From an uncultured Lachnospiraceae bacterium (GTDB taxonomy: Bacteria > Bacillota > Clostridia > Lachnospirales > Lachnospiraceae): a stretch of DNA of 64,000 nucleotides. Location: positions 202,192-266,191 of the forward strand of contig CAJUHP010000001.1 of the NCBI GenBank assembly GCA_910586125.1, given 5' to 3'. This document shows positions 15,309 through 23,839 of this stretch, one piece after another. Position 1 is the stretch's first letter; each line of letters begins with the position of its first letter. A program made the position numbers and the translations under genes. Under the pieces are notes generated by a model. That model was not told the origin of the DNA, ran no database searches, and saw only the letters and a list, made by a program, of their open reading frames with translations.

Positions 15309-16745
15309 CTATGCCAGATCTTCCCCGTTGGAGGCAATAACCTTCTTATACCAGTGGAACGAATCCTTTCTGGAACGGGCGAAACTGCCTTTCCCATAAT
15401 CGTCCGAATCCACATACACAAAACCGTACCGTTTCGCCATCTCGCCGGTGGACGCGCTGGTCAGGTCAATGCAGCCCCAGGGCGTATAGCCCATCAGATC
15501 TACGCCGTCCGCGGCCGCCTCTTTCATCGCCTCAATATGGCGCCGCAGATAGTCGATCCGGTAGCTGTCATGCACGCTGCCGTCCGCTTCTTTCTGATCA
15601 AAAGCGCCCAGGCCGTTCTCCACTACCATCAGAGGAATCTGATATCTGGCGTACAGCTCGTTCAGCGTATAGCGCAGGCCGTCCGGATCGATCTGCCACC
15701 CCCAGGCGCTGGCTTCCAGATAGGGATTGGCCACGCCCGCGATCAGGTTGCCGCCCACTTTGGACTGACTGTCCTCATGGGATACGCAGTTGGTCATGTA
15801 ATAGGAAAAGGAATAGAAATCTACCGTTCCCTTTCTCAGCGTCTCCATATCTCCCGGCTCGACGGCGAGCGTCACACCGTTTTCCTTCCAGAGCTGAGCG
15901 GCAAAAAAGGGATAAGCGCCCCGCACCTGCACATCGCCGCAGTAGTAATTCAGGTTCTGCCAATGCCTCTGCATTTTCAGCATATCCTTCGGATGACAGG
16001 TCCGGGGATACGCCGGCATAAACGCGATCATGCAGCCGATCTGAAAGTCCGGATTGATCTCATGGCCCAACTGCACAGCCTTAGCGCTGGCAACAAACTG
16101 ATGGTGCAGCGCCTGGTAGCGTAGCGCCGGGATGTCGGCCTGATCGGTAAATTCTCTTGTCCCTTTGTTGAGAATACCCAAAGACAAAAAATTTCCCAGA
16201 GGCATCGTGCCGCAGTTGATCTCATTAAAGGTCAGCCAGTACTTCACCTTATCCCGATAGCGGTTAAAAATGACCCGGCAGTATTTCACATACAGATCAA
16301 TCAGCGCCCGGTCGGCCCAGCCGTTGTATTTTTCCGTCAGATAGAAGGGCAGCTCATAGTGGGAAATCGTCACCAGAGGCTCGATTCCCTGTTCATGCAG
16401 TTCATCAAAGATCTGATCATAAAAAGCCAGCCCCTCCTCGTTCGGCTCCTCCTCGACGCCCGTAGGGAAAATACGGGTCCAGGCGATACTCATGCGGAAC
16501 ACATTAAATCCCATCTCGCCCATCAGAGCGATATCCTCCGCATGGTGATGGTAAAAATCACTGGCAATATGATTCGGATAGTACAACCCCTCTTCCCACG
16601 TCTTTGTAATCAGACGCGGAGAAGAAAAGGAGCCGTTGGTCAGCATATCCGCCCCGCTGGGTCCCTTGCCGCCTTCGTCCCATCCTCCCTCAAACTGATT
16701 GGCAGCCGTAGCGCCGCCCCACAAAAAATCTTTTCTCAGGCTCAT
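15309..16745 (-). CDS. GH1 6-phospho-beta-glucosidase (last gene of the operon)
   Basis: Cytoplasmic glycoside hydrolase family 1 enzyme that cleaves phosphorylated beta-glucosides imported by the PTS into glucose-6-phosphate and an aglycone. The 478-residue length is normal. Visible motifs are FLWGGATAANQFEGG at the N-terminus, the acid/base site in YWLTFNEIN, and the nucleophile in LMVVENGLGA. GYTPWGCIDLTSASTGEM and a C-terminal RKDSFHWYKKVIASNG are typical of the phospho-glucosidase subgroup. I chose the ATG at 16745 because GGGAGGG lies directly upstream. It is paralogous to the preceding gene, suggesting different aglycone or linkage preferences. Confidence 0.93.
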   Translation of the reverse strand: MSLRKDFLWGGATAANQFEGGWDEGGKGPSGADMLTNGSFSSPRLITKTWEEGLYYPNHIASDFYHHHAEDIALMGEMGFNVFRMSIAWTRIFPTGVEEEPNEEGLAFYDQIFDELHEQGIEPLVTISHYELPFYLTEKYNGWADRALIDLYVKYCRVIFNRYRDKVKYWLTFNEINCGTMPLGNFLSLGILNKGTREFTDQADIPALRYQALHHQFVASAKAVQLGHEINPDFQIGCMIAFMPAYPRTCHPKDMLKMQRHWQNLNYYCGDVQVRGAYPFFAAQLWKENGVTLAVEPGDMETLRKGTVDFYSFSYYMTNCVSHEDSQSKVGGNLIAGVANPYLEASAWGWQIDPDGLRYTLNELYARYQIPLMVVENGLGAFDQKEADGSVHDSYRIDYLRRHIEAMKEAAADGVDLMGYTPWGCIDLTSASTGEMAKRYGFVYVDSDDYGKGSFARSRKDSFHWYKKVIASNGEDLA

Positions 16746-16801
16746 TTGTATTCCCTCCCGCAATTATTTTTATACCGCGCTCTTTTGCTTTGTGCAAAGC
16801 G

Positions 16802-18205
16802 TTATTCCAAATCTTCTCCGTTGGAAGCGATCACTTTCTGATACCAGTAAAAGGAGTCCTTCCGGTAACGCTCCAGGCTGCCTTTACATGCATCGTCCGC
16901 GTCCACATAGATAAAACCGTATCGTTTTTTCATCTCTCCCGTTCCGGCGCTGACGATATCAATGCAGCCCCAGGGCGTGTAGCCCATCAGTGGAATCCCG
17001 TCGATCTCGATCGCTTTCTTCATCTCTTTGATATGTTCGCGCAGATATTCGATGCGGTACGGGTCGTGAACGCTCTTATCTTCCTCCAGCGTATCCAAGG
17101 CGCCCAGACCATTTTCCACCACCATCAGCGGAATCTGGTAGCGGTCATAGAACAGGTTCAGCACATGGCGCAGCCCTTTGGGGTCAATCGACCACCCCCA
17201 GGAGGTCTGCGGCAGATAGGGATTCGTGTAACCGGTGTTCATACTTCCGCAGTCGATGGCAAGCGCCTGCGAATTCTTGCCGCATACCAGCGTAAAATAG
17301 TAGCTGAAAGACAGGAAATCCACCTTGCCATCTCTCAGAATTTCGGCGTCGCCCTCTTTCTCCGGCAGCGTAATGCCCCGGCGCTCAAATTCTTTCCGTT
17401 TATATGCCGGATAGTATCCACGGCACTGTACATCGCAGTAAAACAGCATCTTGTGCATAAAATCCTCGTTGGCCTGCACATCCTCCGGATCGCAGCTATT
17501 GGGGTACGAGAACATGCCGCCGTACATCATGCCGACCTTGTTTTCTGCATCTATTTCATGCGCGAGCTGCACCGCTTTCGCACTGGCTAAAAACTGGTGA
17601 TACGCCGCGGTCATGCGGGTCTGCTCGTCGGCTTCTTGTGAAATGCCTCCGGCCATCCAGGGCATCATGGACATGCAATTGATTTCATTGAAGGTCAGCC
17701 AATACTTAACTTTTCCTTTATACCGTGTAAAAATCGTCTCACAGTAGCGCAGATAAAAATCAACCACCCGACGGTCTTCCCAGGAACCGTACTTCTGCAG
17801 TCCCAGAGGCGTCTCATAGTGAGAAATTGTCACCAAGGGCTCGATTCCATACTTTCTGCAGGCGTCAAACACTTCGTCATAGTGGCGCAGCCCCGCCTCG
17901 TTCGGCGCCTCCTCGTCTCCCTGCGGAAAAATCCGCGCCCAGTTGATTGACATGCGGTAGCACTTAAACCCCATCTCCGCAAACAGCGCGATATCCTCCT
18001 GAAAACGTCCGTAATGGTCTATGGCCACATGACTCGGATAATTTTTCCCTTCCACAACGCCTGCGGTGATCTCTCTCTGCGTTTTGGCGTCCCCAGCCGT
18101 CATCACATCCGCCGTATTCAGGCCCTTGCCGTCTGCCAGATAAGCACCCTCACACTGATTGGCCGCCGTAGCGCCGCCCCACAGAAAACCTTTTGGAAAT
18201 CCCAT
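16802..18205 (-). CDS. GH1 6-phospho-beta-glucosidase
   Basis: Second GH1 phospho-beta-glucosidase, 467 residues, 14 bases downstream of the PTS EIIBC gene. It shows FLWGGATAANQCEGAYL, YWLTFNEINCMS (acid/base Glu), LMVVENGLGALD (nucleophile Glu) and GYTPWGCIDIVSAGTGEM. Its closeness to the transporter gene suggests it acts on the main imported sugar, with the downstream paralogue broadening the range. Both are cytoplasmic, without signal peptides. Exact substrates (arbutin, salicin, cellobiose or gentiobiose phosphates) cannot be told from the sequence. Confidence 0.94.
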   Translation of the reverse strand: MGFPKGFLWGGATAANQCEGAYLADGKGLNTADVMTAGDAKTQREITAGVVEGKNYPSHVAIDHYGRFQEDIALFAEMGFKCYRMSINWARIFPQGDEEAPNEAGLRHYDEVFDACRKYGIEPLVTISHYETPLGLQKYGSWEDRRVVDFYLRYCETIFTRYKGKVKYWLTFNEINCMSMMPWMAGGISQEADEQTRMTAAYHQFLASAKAVQLAHEIDAENKVGMMYGGMFSYPNSCDPEDVQANEDFMHKMLFYCDVQCRGYYPAYKRKEFERRGITLPEKEGDAEILRDGKVDFLSFSYYFTLVCGKNSQALAIDCGSMNTGYTNPYLPQTSWGWSIDPKGLRHVLNLFYDRYQIPLMVVENGLGALDTLEEDKSVHDPYRIEYLREHIKEMKKAIEIDGIPLMGYTPWGCIDIVSAGTGEMKKRYGFIYVDADDACKGSLERYRKDSFYWYQKVIASNGEDLE

Positions 18206-18219
18206 ATTCCTCCTCCTTT

Positions 18220-19593
18220 TTATTTTTCCTTATACAGAACCACCGTAGCCGCAAATGTCGCCACAATGCCTGCCGTGATACCGGCCACCATCCAGATCAC
18301 ATTGGACATGCCGCCCTGCAGATAGACGGGAATGCCGCCAAGCAGGCCGGCGCTGCCGGTGATCGAATACGCCACCGCCTTGCCGATACCAGCTACCGCG
18401 CCTCCGATCGTACTGCCGATCATAGCCCCGTACAGCGGTGTTTTCAGCTTCAGATTCACACCGTACATAGCAGGCTCCGTCACGCCGCCCACCATAGCCG
18501 TGACCGCACCGCCAGCCGCTGTGGCTTTCAGGTTTGCATCCTTGGAGCGAATCGCCACGGCCAGGCAGGCCACTCCCTGATTGATATTGGAGATGATCAT
18601 ACCAGTCAGAACAATCGGCTCCCAGCCAAGCAGCGCAAAAGAATTCATCAAATATGGCATCAGCGAAGCATGCATGCCCGTCATAACCAAAAGAGGACAC
18701 AATCCGGCAAATACTGCCACACCGACAAAGCCAACCGTTTCATAGAGCCAGATAATCGCCTCGGAGATAAACTGTCCCAAAAACGCACCGATCGGTCCTA
18801 ACAGGCACAACGCCAAAGGAATCATAATCAGCATCGTGAGAAACGGCTCTGTTATCGACCGGATCGAGTCAGGCGAATGCTTCGCAATAAACTTCTCGAT
18901 AGGTGCCATCACCGCCACGCTCAAAAGAGCCGGGAAAATAGAGCTGGTGTAAGACGCATTGTAGATCGGAATACCAAATACACTCAGCGGACCGGTCGCC
19001 AGCGCTGCGATAAAATTGGGGTGTATAAACAGAGCGCCAACCATCATACCAAGGCTTGTGTTGGCTCCGAACTTCTTCGCCGCACTGGCTCCCACAAAAA
19101 TCGGCAGGAAATAGAAGGCCGCATCTCCCACGAAGCTCAACACCGTATGCGTTGGATTTCCAGACGCCAACAGATGGAGCTGTTCTCCCAGAATTACAAC
19201 GATCTTAATAAAGCCGCCTGCCATCAAAAGCGGAAGGAGTGGCGTAATACAGCCCGCGATACTTTCCAAAATCATATTAGGACTAAATTTCTTTCCTGGA
19301 CCGTCCAGATTTTCGTTCACTGTCTCCTGAGCTGCCAGCCCGGTTTTCTCACAGATCAACTGATACGCGTCGCCCACAGCCTGCCCGATAATAATCTGCA
19401 ACTGATCGCCGGACCACTGGCATCCCATCACGCTGGAAATCTTCTCAATCTCTTCTTTTTTAACCAGGCTCTTGTCTTTCAGATTAAAACGCAGTCTTGT
19501 GACACAGTGCGTAAAAAACGCCACGTTATCTTTTCCGCCTACCAGATCCAAAATACCGGCAGCCAGCTCCTCATATCTGTCTTTCTTTGCCAT
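18220..19593 (-). CDS. PTS beta-glucoside-type EIIBC component
   Basis: Membrane permease of the phosphotransferase system that imports and phosphorylates beta-glucosides. The 457 residues have an N-terminal EIIB domain with phospho-Cys30 in the context THCVTRLRF, then an EIIC domain of about 10 helices from residue ~105. The EIIC domain carries PLLMAGGFIK, GMHASLMPY and GGVTEPAMYGVN. Unlike BglP/BglF, no EIIA domain is fused at the C-terminus; a separate EIIA gene in the same operon supplies it. It lies downstream of licT, behind a RAT/terminator, so its expression depends on antitermination. Confidence 0.95.
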   Translation of the reverse strand: MAKKDRYEELAAGILDLVGGKDNVAFFTHCVTRLRFNLKDKSLVKKEEIEKISSVMGCQWSGDQLQIIIGQAVGDAYQLICEKTGLAAQETVNENLDGPGKKFSPNMILESIAGCITPLLPLLMAGGFIKIVVILGEQLHLLASGNPTHTVLSFVGDAAFYFLPIFVGASAAKKFGANTSLGMMVGALFIHPNFIAALATGPLSVFGIPIYNASYTSSIFPALLSVAVMAPIEKFIAKHSPDSIRSITEPFLTMLIMIPLALCLLGPIGAFLGQFISEAIIWLYETVGFVGVAVFAGLCPLLVMTGMHASLMPYLMNSFALLGWEPIVLTGMIISNINQGVACLAVAIRSKDANLKATAAGGAVTAMVGGVTEPAMYGVNLKLKTPLYGAMIGSTIGGAVAGIGKAVAYSITGSAGLLGGIPVYLQGGMSNVIWMVAGITAGIVATFAATVVLYKEK

Positions 19594-19704
19594 TGCTTTT
19601 TCTTCCTCCTGTAACCTTTTTATCTATTTCGCAACCGGTCTGCTGCGCGCTTGCATTCCGTTTTGCTTCCTCTTCCCTGCGCCTTTGCCAGGCGGCGTAT
19701 TTCC

Positions 19705-19779
19705 AAAATAGAAAAACCTCAGAAGATCCCTCCGTTTTGCGGCTGGTCCTCTGAGGTAATGCCCTTGCGGTAACAATCC
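19705..19779 (-). promoter_or_regulatory. RAT site and terminator between licT and the EIIBC gene
   Basis: On the minus strand GGATTGTTACCGC ... GGCATTACC (19755-19779) matches the ribonucleic antiterminator consensus. It overlaps the base of a terminator whose stem is CCTCAGA/TCTGAGG followed by TTTTTCTATTTT. Binding by the LicT-type protein to the RAT hairpin would block terminator formation and allow transcription of the PTS and glucosidase genes. Confidence 0.85.
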
Positions 19780-19839
19780 CCTTCTCCTGCTCTTTGATTT
19801 TGTCTGCCCTAGATCATCACGATCCATGCAAAATCCTCT

Positions 19840-20679
19840 TTAATGAGGAACGCTCGTATGGGTGTACAGTTGATTCACATGGATCATCAAATACAAAAGC
19901 TCTTCATGGGGACAGCGTTCCCCAAATTCCCTCTCCATGTAATCGTCAATCTGAGAAACACAATCCCGAAGACGGGGATAGGTTTCCTTCATGCTCTGAT
20001 ACAATTCTTCATTGCTGTCGTTAAACTCTTCGCTTTGCTCCTTGCGCTGAACAAAAAATTTCACATGATTCTTAAAGCGAAAATAGTGAAAGCTGCTCTG
20101 GTCAACCTGTATGCAGAAATAATCTTCCACAATCTTTGTGACTTCTCGGATCACTCTGCCAATCCGGTCCGAATCGTATGTTCCTGTCTTCTCCCCCTCC
20201 AGCGCATTGAGAAAGTGCATTGTGATGCTGGTCACTTCTCCTTTGCTCAGGTGTACATGCATCTGTTCGTTGATCCGGCGGATAAACCACTGTGCGATCT
20301 CGTTCAATTCTGGATGCTCATACTCCATCTCATAGGAATAGGGCAGTGCGATATTCATCCCTTTTTGGTATCGTTCGATGGCAAAATGGATGTGATCCGC
20401 CAGGACAAAGACCAAATTGGGATTTAAATTCCCCTGAATTTTAGAGCGGGCTATATCCAGCAGGCTTGTCACCAGCAGAAACGTCTTCTCCGGAATCTCT
20501 GTCAGCAGCCCGTAATAGCGGCGGTCAATATCGTAATAAGTCCGCTCCACTCTGGACAGGTCCGTCAGCTCATAGGGCATCTTCTCAAATCCGATTCCCT
20601 TGCCGAAAATAATCACTTCGTGATCCTTTCCATCCAGTCCCAGAGCGACATTATTGTTGATTTTTTTAATGACCTTCAT
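19840..20679 (-). CDS. licT: BglG/LicT-family transcriptional antiterminator
   Basis: RNA-binding antiterminator of 279 residues. The N-terminal CAT RNA-binding domain (1-55) starts MKVIKKINNNVALGLD. Two PTS-regulation domains follow, with the four conserved His residues visible at about His96 (LADHIHFAIER), His155 (ITMHFLNAL), His205 (RFKNHVKFFV) and His267 (YLMIHVNQL). EIIBC-dependent phosphorylation of PRD1 keeps it inactive without substrate, while HPr-dependent phosphorylation of PRD2 activates it; this is established for LicT/BglG. It is encoded 6 bases after the EIIA gene and should act on both RAT sites in this operon, including the one before its own transcript. Confidence 0.93.
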   Translation of the reverse strand: MKVIKKINNNVALGLDGKDHEVIIFGKGIGFEKMPYELTDLSRVERTYYDIDRRYYGLLTEIPEKTFLLVTSLLDIARSKIQGNLNPNLVFVLADHIHFAIERYQKGMNIALPYSYEMEYEHPELNEIAQWFIRRINEQMHVHLSKGEVTSITMHFLNALEGEKTGTYDSDRIGRVIREVTKIVEDYFCIQVDQSSFHYFRFKNHVKFFVQRKEQSEEFNDSNEELYQSMKETYPRLRDCVSQIDDYMEREFGERCPHEELLYLMIHVNQLYTHTSVPH

Positions 20680-20685
20680 GGTTCA

Positions 20686-21156
20686 CTATTCCGAAATCAC
20701 TACGTCGCCTGCATTTACCTTCTGATTGTAGAGATCCGTCTGGATTTCCTTGTCAAACCCGCCGGTAAACACGACCATAGTAGTCAGATTGATTCCTTTC
20801 CCTTCTATAAATGCCTTGTCAAAGCGGATGACCGGATCGCCGGCCTTCACTTTACTGCCCTGTTTCGCCAGAACAGTAAATCCCTCCCCATTCAGTTCCA
20901 CGGTATCCAGGCCGATATGCACCAAAAACTCTACGCCGCTCTTGGTTTTCATGCCGAAAGCATGTTTAGACTCCGGGAGCATGACAATCTCTCCGGACAT
21001 CGGCGCAACCACCGTATCGCCATCCGGCACCACGGCAAAGCCATCCCCCATCATCTTCGACGAGAAAACCGGATCCGGTACTTCCTCGATCCGGATACAG
21101 GTTCCTGTCACCGGCGCCGCCACTGCGCTGCTTTCTTTTTTCAAAAAACCAAACAT
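20686..21156 (-). CDS. PTS glucose-type EIIA component
   Basis: Soluble 156-residue EIIA of the Glc family that passes phosphate from HPr to the EIIB domain of the transporter. The active-site His80 lies in VEFLVHIGLDTVELNG, and the partner His65 is in ESKHAFGMKT. The N-terminal amphipathic MFGFLKK and the APVTGT core are typical. It is the first gene of the beta-glucoside operon, before licT, and makes up for the missing EIIA domain of EIIBC. It may also serve other EIIA-less PTS permeases of the cell. A RAT/terminator lies in its leader. Confidence 0.94.
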   Translation of the reverse strand: MFGFLKKESSAVAAPVTGTCIRIEEVPDPVFSSKMMGDGFAVVPDGDTVVAPMSGEIVMLPESKHAFGMKTKSGVEFLVHIGLDTVELNGEGFTVLAKQGSKVKAGDPVIRFDKAFIEGKGINLTTMVVFTGGFDKEIQTDLYNQKVNAGDVVISE

Positions 21157-21298
21157 ATTCTTCTGCCTCCTTTTTCGATGCCGGGATGCGCCGCCTGAAA
21201 CCGATACAGAAAGCGGCCGCCGGTACTAACCATTTTGATGGTGCGCCTCTGCCGGACGCATGTAGGTTTGCTGGAAAATCCTGCGTTCAATCGGTAAG

Positions 21299-21361
21299 AT
21301 AAAAAAACTCCCCTGACATCTGTCCCTGTGAAAAAGGTAATGCCTCGAAGAGTTACAATCC
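21299..21361 (-). promoter_or_regulatory. RAT site and terminator in the beta-glucoside operon leader
   Basis: On the minus strand GGATTGTAACTC ... GAGGCATTACC (21336-21361) is a second RAT-like sequence. AACTCTTC within it can pair with GGGGAGTT directly before a run of seven T. The RAT and terminator stems share bases, so they are mutually exclusive. This places the EIIA and licT genes themselves under antitermination (autoregulation). Confidence 0.75.
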
Positions 21362-21368
21362 TTATATA

Positions 21369-21398
21369 TTTATAACATGTATTTATTTGTTATTGACA
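21369..21398 (-). promoter_or_regulatory. putative beta-glucoside operon promoter
   Basis: TGTCAA (21393-21398), an 18-base spacer and TATAAA (21369-21374) on the minus strand would start transcription just before the RAT. The -35 match is weak; a catabolite-control site was not identified with certainty. Confidence 0.45.
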
Positions 21399-21546
21399 TA
21401 TTAGCAGAAATATCTTGTTTTGTCAACCGCCTTTTGGTGATTTTCTCTGCTGTTTTTATGGGATCTTCTTCCTCTTTCCATAAAACTGCCAAACAATAGG
21501 GACCTGTTTCCTGCCCCTCTGTTCGGAATGAGACAGCGCTCCCGCT

Positions 21547-22356
21547 CTAATCCCGCAGTACTTTTCTCACTGCCGCCGCCACGCCGCAGCGGTCGTTTGT
21601 ATCGGTTATATATGCCGCCATCTTTTTGATATCCTCGCAGGCGTTTCCCATCGCCACCGGAAAGTCGGCATACGCAAACATCGACCGGTCGTTGTCTGCG
21701 TCCCCGATCGCCATAACTTCGTCCGCCGCAATCTTCAGCCGGTCACAGAGCGCTGAGAGCGCCAAGCCCTTCGATGCGTCTGCCGCCGTAATCTCCACAT
21801 AAAATTTGTGTGAGCAGGCACAGGAAAAGTCCGGGTACTGCTTTAGCAGCTCAAAAGTCCGGCGGCGGCCATTTTCTGTCAGAAAAAAGATCTGCATCTT
21901 CTCTACGCCGCCCTGCTGCCCGTCCAGCCAGCGATAAAGATGCGGCGCAAAACCGCTTCCGGCCGGATCTCCTGCATCCATCCATTTTCGGTGCAGATAG
22001 GGAATTCGGTTATTATCCCATATGGTATCGTCCTTATGGATTGCCGACCACACCCCATATCCGCGCAGCCCCTGCAGAAATTTCTGCACGTCGCCGCATG
22101 GCATCAGCGCCTGGCGAATCGTAAGGCCGCTTTGCAGATCGGACACGCGCGCGCCGTTGGAAGAAATAAAATAGCGGATTCCTTTCAGACGTGTAACGGC
22201 GGGCGGACAGCCCGGCACAGTACGCCCTGTCGCCGGTACCACCAAGATGCCCGCCTTCAGAGCTTCCTCCAAAGCCCGCAGATTTTCCTGCGGCACCCGG
22301 CGGCGGTTGTCGATACAAGTCCCGTCCATATCCACCGCGATCAGCCTGATCTTCAT
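21547..22356 (-). CDS. Cof-type HAD-IIB phosphatase
   Basis: Cytoplasmic haloacid-dehalogenase-type sugar or nucleotide phosphatase, 269 residues. Motif I is DMDGTCID (Asp9 nucleophile, Asp11). Motif II is the Ser in FISSNGARV. The motif III Lys is probably in SKGLALSAL, and motif IV is GDADNDRSMF, all in Cof-subfamily order with a IIB cap between. I chose the ATG at 22356, preceded by AGAGGA; a longer frame has no ribosome site. It could act on phosphorylated sugars from the neighbouring PTS genes, but Cof proteins are broad and the link is only positional. Confidence 0.9.
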   Translation of the reverse strand: MKIRLIAVDMDGTCIDNRRRVPQENLRALEEALKAGILVVPATGRTVPGCPPAVTRLKGIRYFISSNGARVSDLQSGLTIRQALMPCGDVQKFLQGLRGYGVWSAIHKDDTIWDNNRIPYLHRKWMDAGDPAGSGFAPHLYRWLDGQQGGVEKMQIFFLTENGRRRTFELLKQYPDFSCACSHKFYVEITAADASKGLALSALCDRLKIAADEVMAIGDADNDRSMFAYADFPVAMGNACEDIKKMAAYITDTNDRCGVAAAVRKVLRD

Positions 22357-22429
22357 ATCTGCATCCTCTTTGCTGTGCTTTTGCAGTTCAGGAGGTCTCC
22401 TCCCCACGCATCAAACCGCACATGAAAAA

Positions 22430-22520
22430 GGTGCTGCAAAACGCTATGGCCCCACAGCATACGCCCACAATGATTCCGATCATCATGCCGTACCCTGCGC
22501 CAACCAGCTTTTGCAGCACC
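22430..22520 (-). repeat. hairpin repeat element A, downstream of rpsR
   Basis: Ends are perfect 12-bp inverted repeats GGTGCTGCAAAA (22430-22441) and TTTTGCAGCACC (22509-22520) with a second imperfect stem inside. On the minus strand the outer stem is followed by TTTTT, so it works as a terminator 10 bases after the rpsR stop. It shares clear sequence similarity with elements at 47913 and 53260. A 43-codon GTG-initiated frame with a hydrophobic core overlaps it but has no ribosome site. Confidence 0.7.
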
Positions 22521-22530
22521 AAAACTCTTT

Positions 22531-22797
22531 TTATTCCATCGTGTAAGGCATCAGGGCAACGTGGCGGGCTCTCTTGACAGCCACGGTCAGCGCTCTCTGG
22601 TGTTTTGCACAGTTGCCGGTGATTCTTCTGGGAAGAATCTTTCCTCTCTCGGAAACATACTTTCTCAGTCTGGCAACATCCTTGTATTCGATGGGAGTGC
22701 TCTTCTCTCCGCAGAACACGCAGACTTTCTTTCTTCTGCGCATACCGCCGCGTCTTTTCATAGGGGCGCCGTCCCTGTCTTCTTTATTAAAAGCCAT
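22531..22797 (-). CDS. rpsR: 30S ribosomal protein S18
   Basis: Small-subunit ribosomal protein of 88 residues that binds 16S rRNA with S6. It carries the zinc-type Cys motif CVFC near residue 26 and a later NCAKHQRAL, so it is a zinc-binding (C+) form. ILPRRITGNC is the family hallmark. I chose the ATG at 22797, which follows AAGGAGG. It is the last gene of the rpsF-ssb-rpsR operon, 51 bases after ssb, and is followed by the hairpin repeat element that probably terminates transcription. Confidence 0.97.
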   Translation of the reverse strand: MAFNKEDRDGAPMKRRGGMRRRKKVCVFCGEKSTPIEYKDVARLRKYVSERGKILPRRITGNCAKHQRALTVAVKRARHVALMPYTME

Positions 22798-22848
22798 GGT
22801 TTTATTTCCTCCTTCTTCCAACTTCTTCGGATTTCGTCCTACTAATTC

Positions 22849-23349
22849 TTAGTTAAACGGGAGTTCTTCGTCTTCCACGCCGTCGGGGATATTCATAAAG
22901 CCGTCGCCAATGGGGCCGGGAGCGGGTCTGGATGCCGGCGCGCTGTAGCTGCCGCCGTTTCCTCCGAAGTTCCCTGCATTGCCGCCTCCAAAGTTACCGC
23001 CGAAACCGTCCGCGCCGCCTGCCGATGCATTCTTGCTCTCGGCAAACTCCAGCTCGTCCACCATCACCCGGACGCTGTAGACCTGCTGACCCTCGCGGTT
23101 CGTATAGTTGTCGTTCTGAATCCGGCCGACCACTACCATCTTGGTTCCCTTGTGCAGATAACGCTCCACAAATTCGGCCTGCTTGCCGAAAGCCGTGCAG
23201 TTGAAGAAATCTGCGTCGGGCTCGCCCTCCCGCTTAAATCTTCTGTCCACAGCGATGGAGAACCGGGCTACCGCCGTCTGGTTGCCGCCCTGGCCGTATC
23301 TCACTTCGGGGTCTCTCGTCAAACGTCCAATCAGTATAACTTTGTTCAT
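22849..23349 (-). CDS. ssb: single-stranded DNA-binding protein
   Basis: Replication and repair SSB of 166 residues. The OB-fold occupies about 1-110 (MNKVILIGRLTRDPEVRY, VDRRFKREGEPDADFFNC). A Gly/Asn-rich flexible linker follows, ending in the acidic tip DEELPFN, which docks partner proteins. It sits between rpsF and rpsR as in most Firmicutes, 22 bases after rpsF. Confidence 0.97.
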   Translation of the reverse strand: MNKVILIGRLTRDPEVRYGQGGNQTAVARFSIAVDRRFKREGEPDADFFNCTAFGKQAEFVERYLHKGTKMVVVGRIQNDNYTNREGQQVYSVRVMVDELEFAESKNASAGGADGFGGNFGGGNAGNFGGNGGSYSAPASRPAPGPIGDGFMNIPDGVEDEELPFN

Positions 23350-23371
23350 ACTTTCTCCTGTTCTGCGTAGC

Positions 23372-23659
23372 TTACACTTCCTGCTTTACGCACAGATATC
23401 TGATCACCGGCTCCATGATGCGCACATGGCTCTCGAGCTCGTTCGGTGTATCAGAATTCCCGTCGAATTGGATGAAGTAGTAAAAGGCCTCTTTCATTTT
23501 CTGAATTTCGTAAGCCAGCTTCTTCTTACCCCATTCATCAATGTTGGTGACAGTTCCGCCGAACCGGGTGATATAACCCTTGATCTTCTCGATGGCTGCC
23601 GCCCTTTCATCTTCTTCGAGCTTAGCACTGAGCACTACGGCTAACTCATACTTGTTCAT
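23372..23659 (-). CDS. rpsF: 30S ribosomal protein S6
   Basis: Ribosomal protein of 95 residues (MNKYELAVVLSAKLEEDER ... GKKKLAYEIQKMKEAFYY). It binds the central domain of 16S rRNA as a heterodimer with S18. The ATG at 23659 follows AAAGGAGG; the longer upstream frame reads through the leader and is rejected. It heads the rpsF-ssb-rpsR operon. A TATAAT box lies about 90 bases upstream. The leader contains a CCCC/GGGG hairpin that might belong to the S6:S18 autoregulatory element, though I cannot confirm its conserved loop. Confidence 0.97.
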   Translation of the reverse strand: MNKYELAVVLSAKLEEDERAAAIEKIKGYITRFGGTVTNIDEWGKKKLAYEIQKMKEAFYYFIQFDGNSDTPNELESHVRIMEPVIRYLCVKQEV

Positions 23660-23839
23660 GCTTTCTCGTACCTCCTTTTGGTCTCTGGCCCCCTGTTTCA
23701 AAGCGGGGAGCAAGGATAGAATTGGTGTGTTACGGGGTATTATATTAACACAAAATGGGAGGGAATGCAAGAGTTTTTTTGCCGGAATGCCGGGAAAACG
23801 CCCTGTCTCCATCGGTTCCGTACAACTTGATTCATATAG

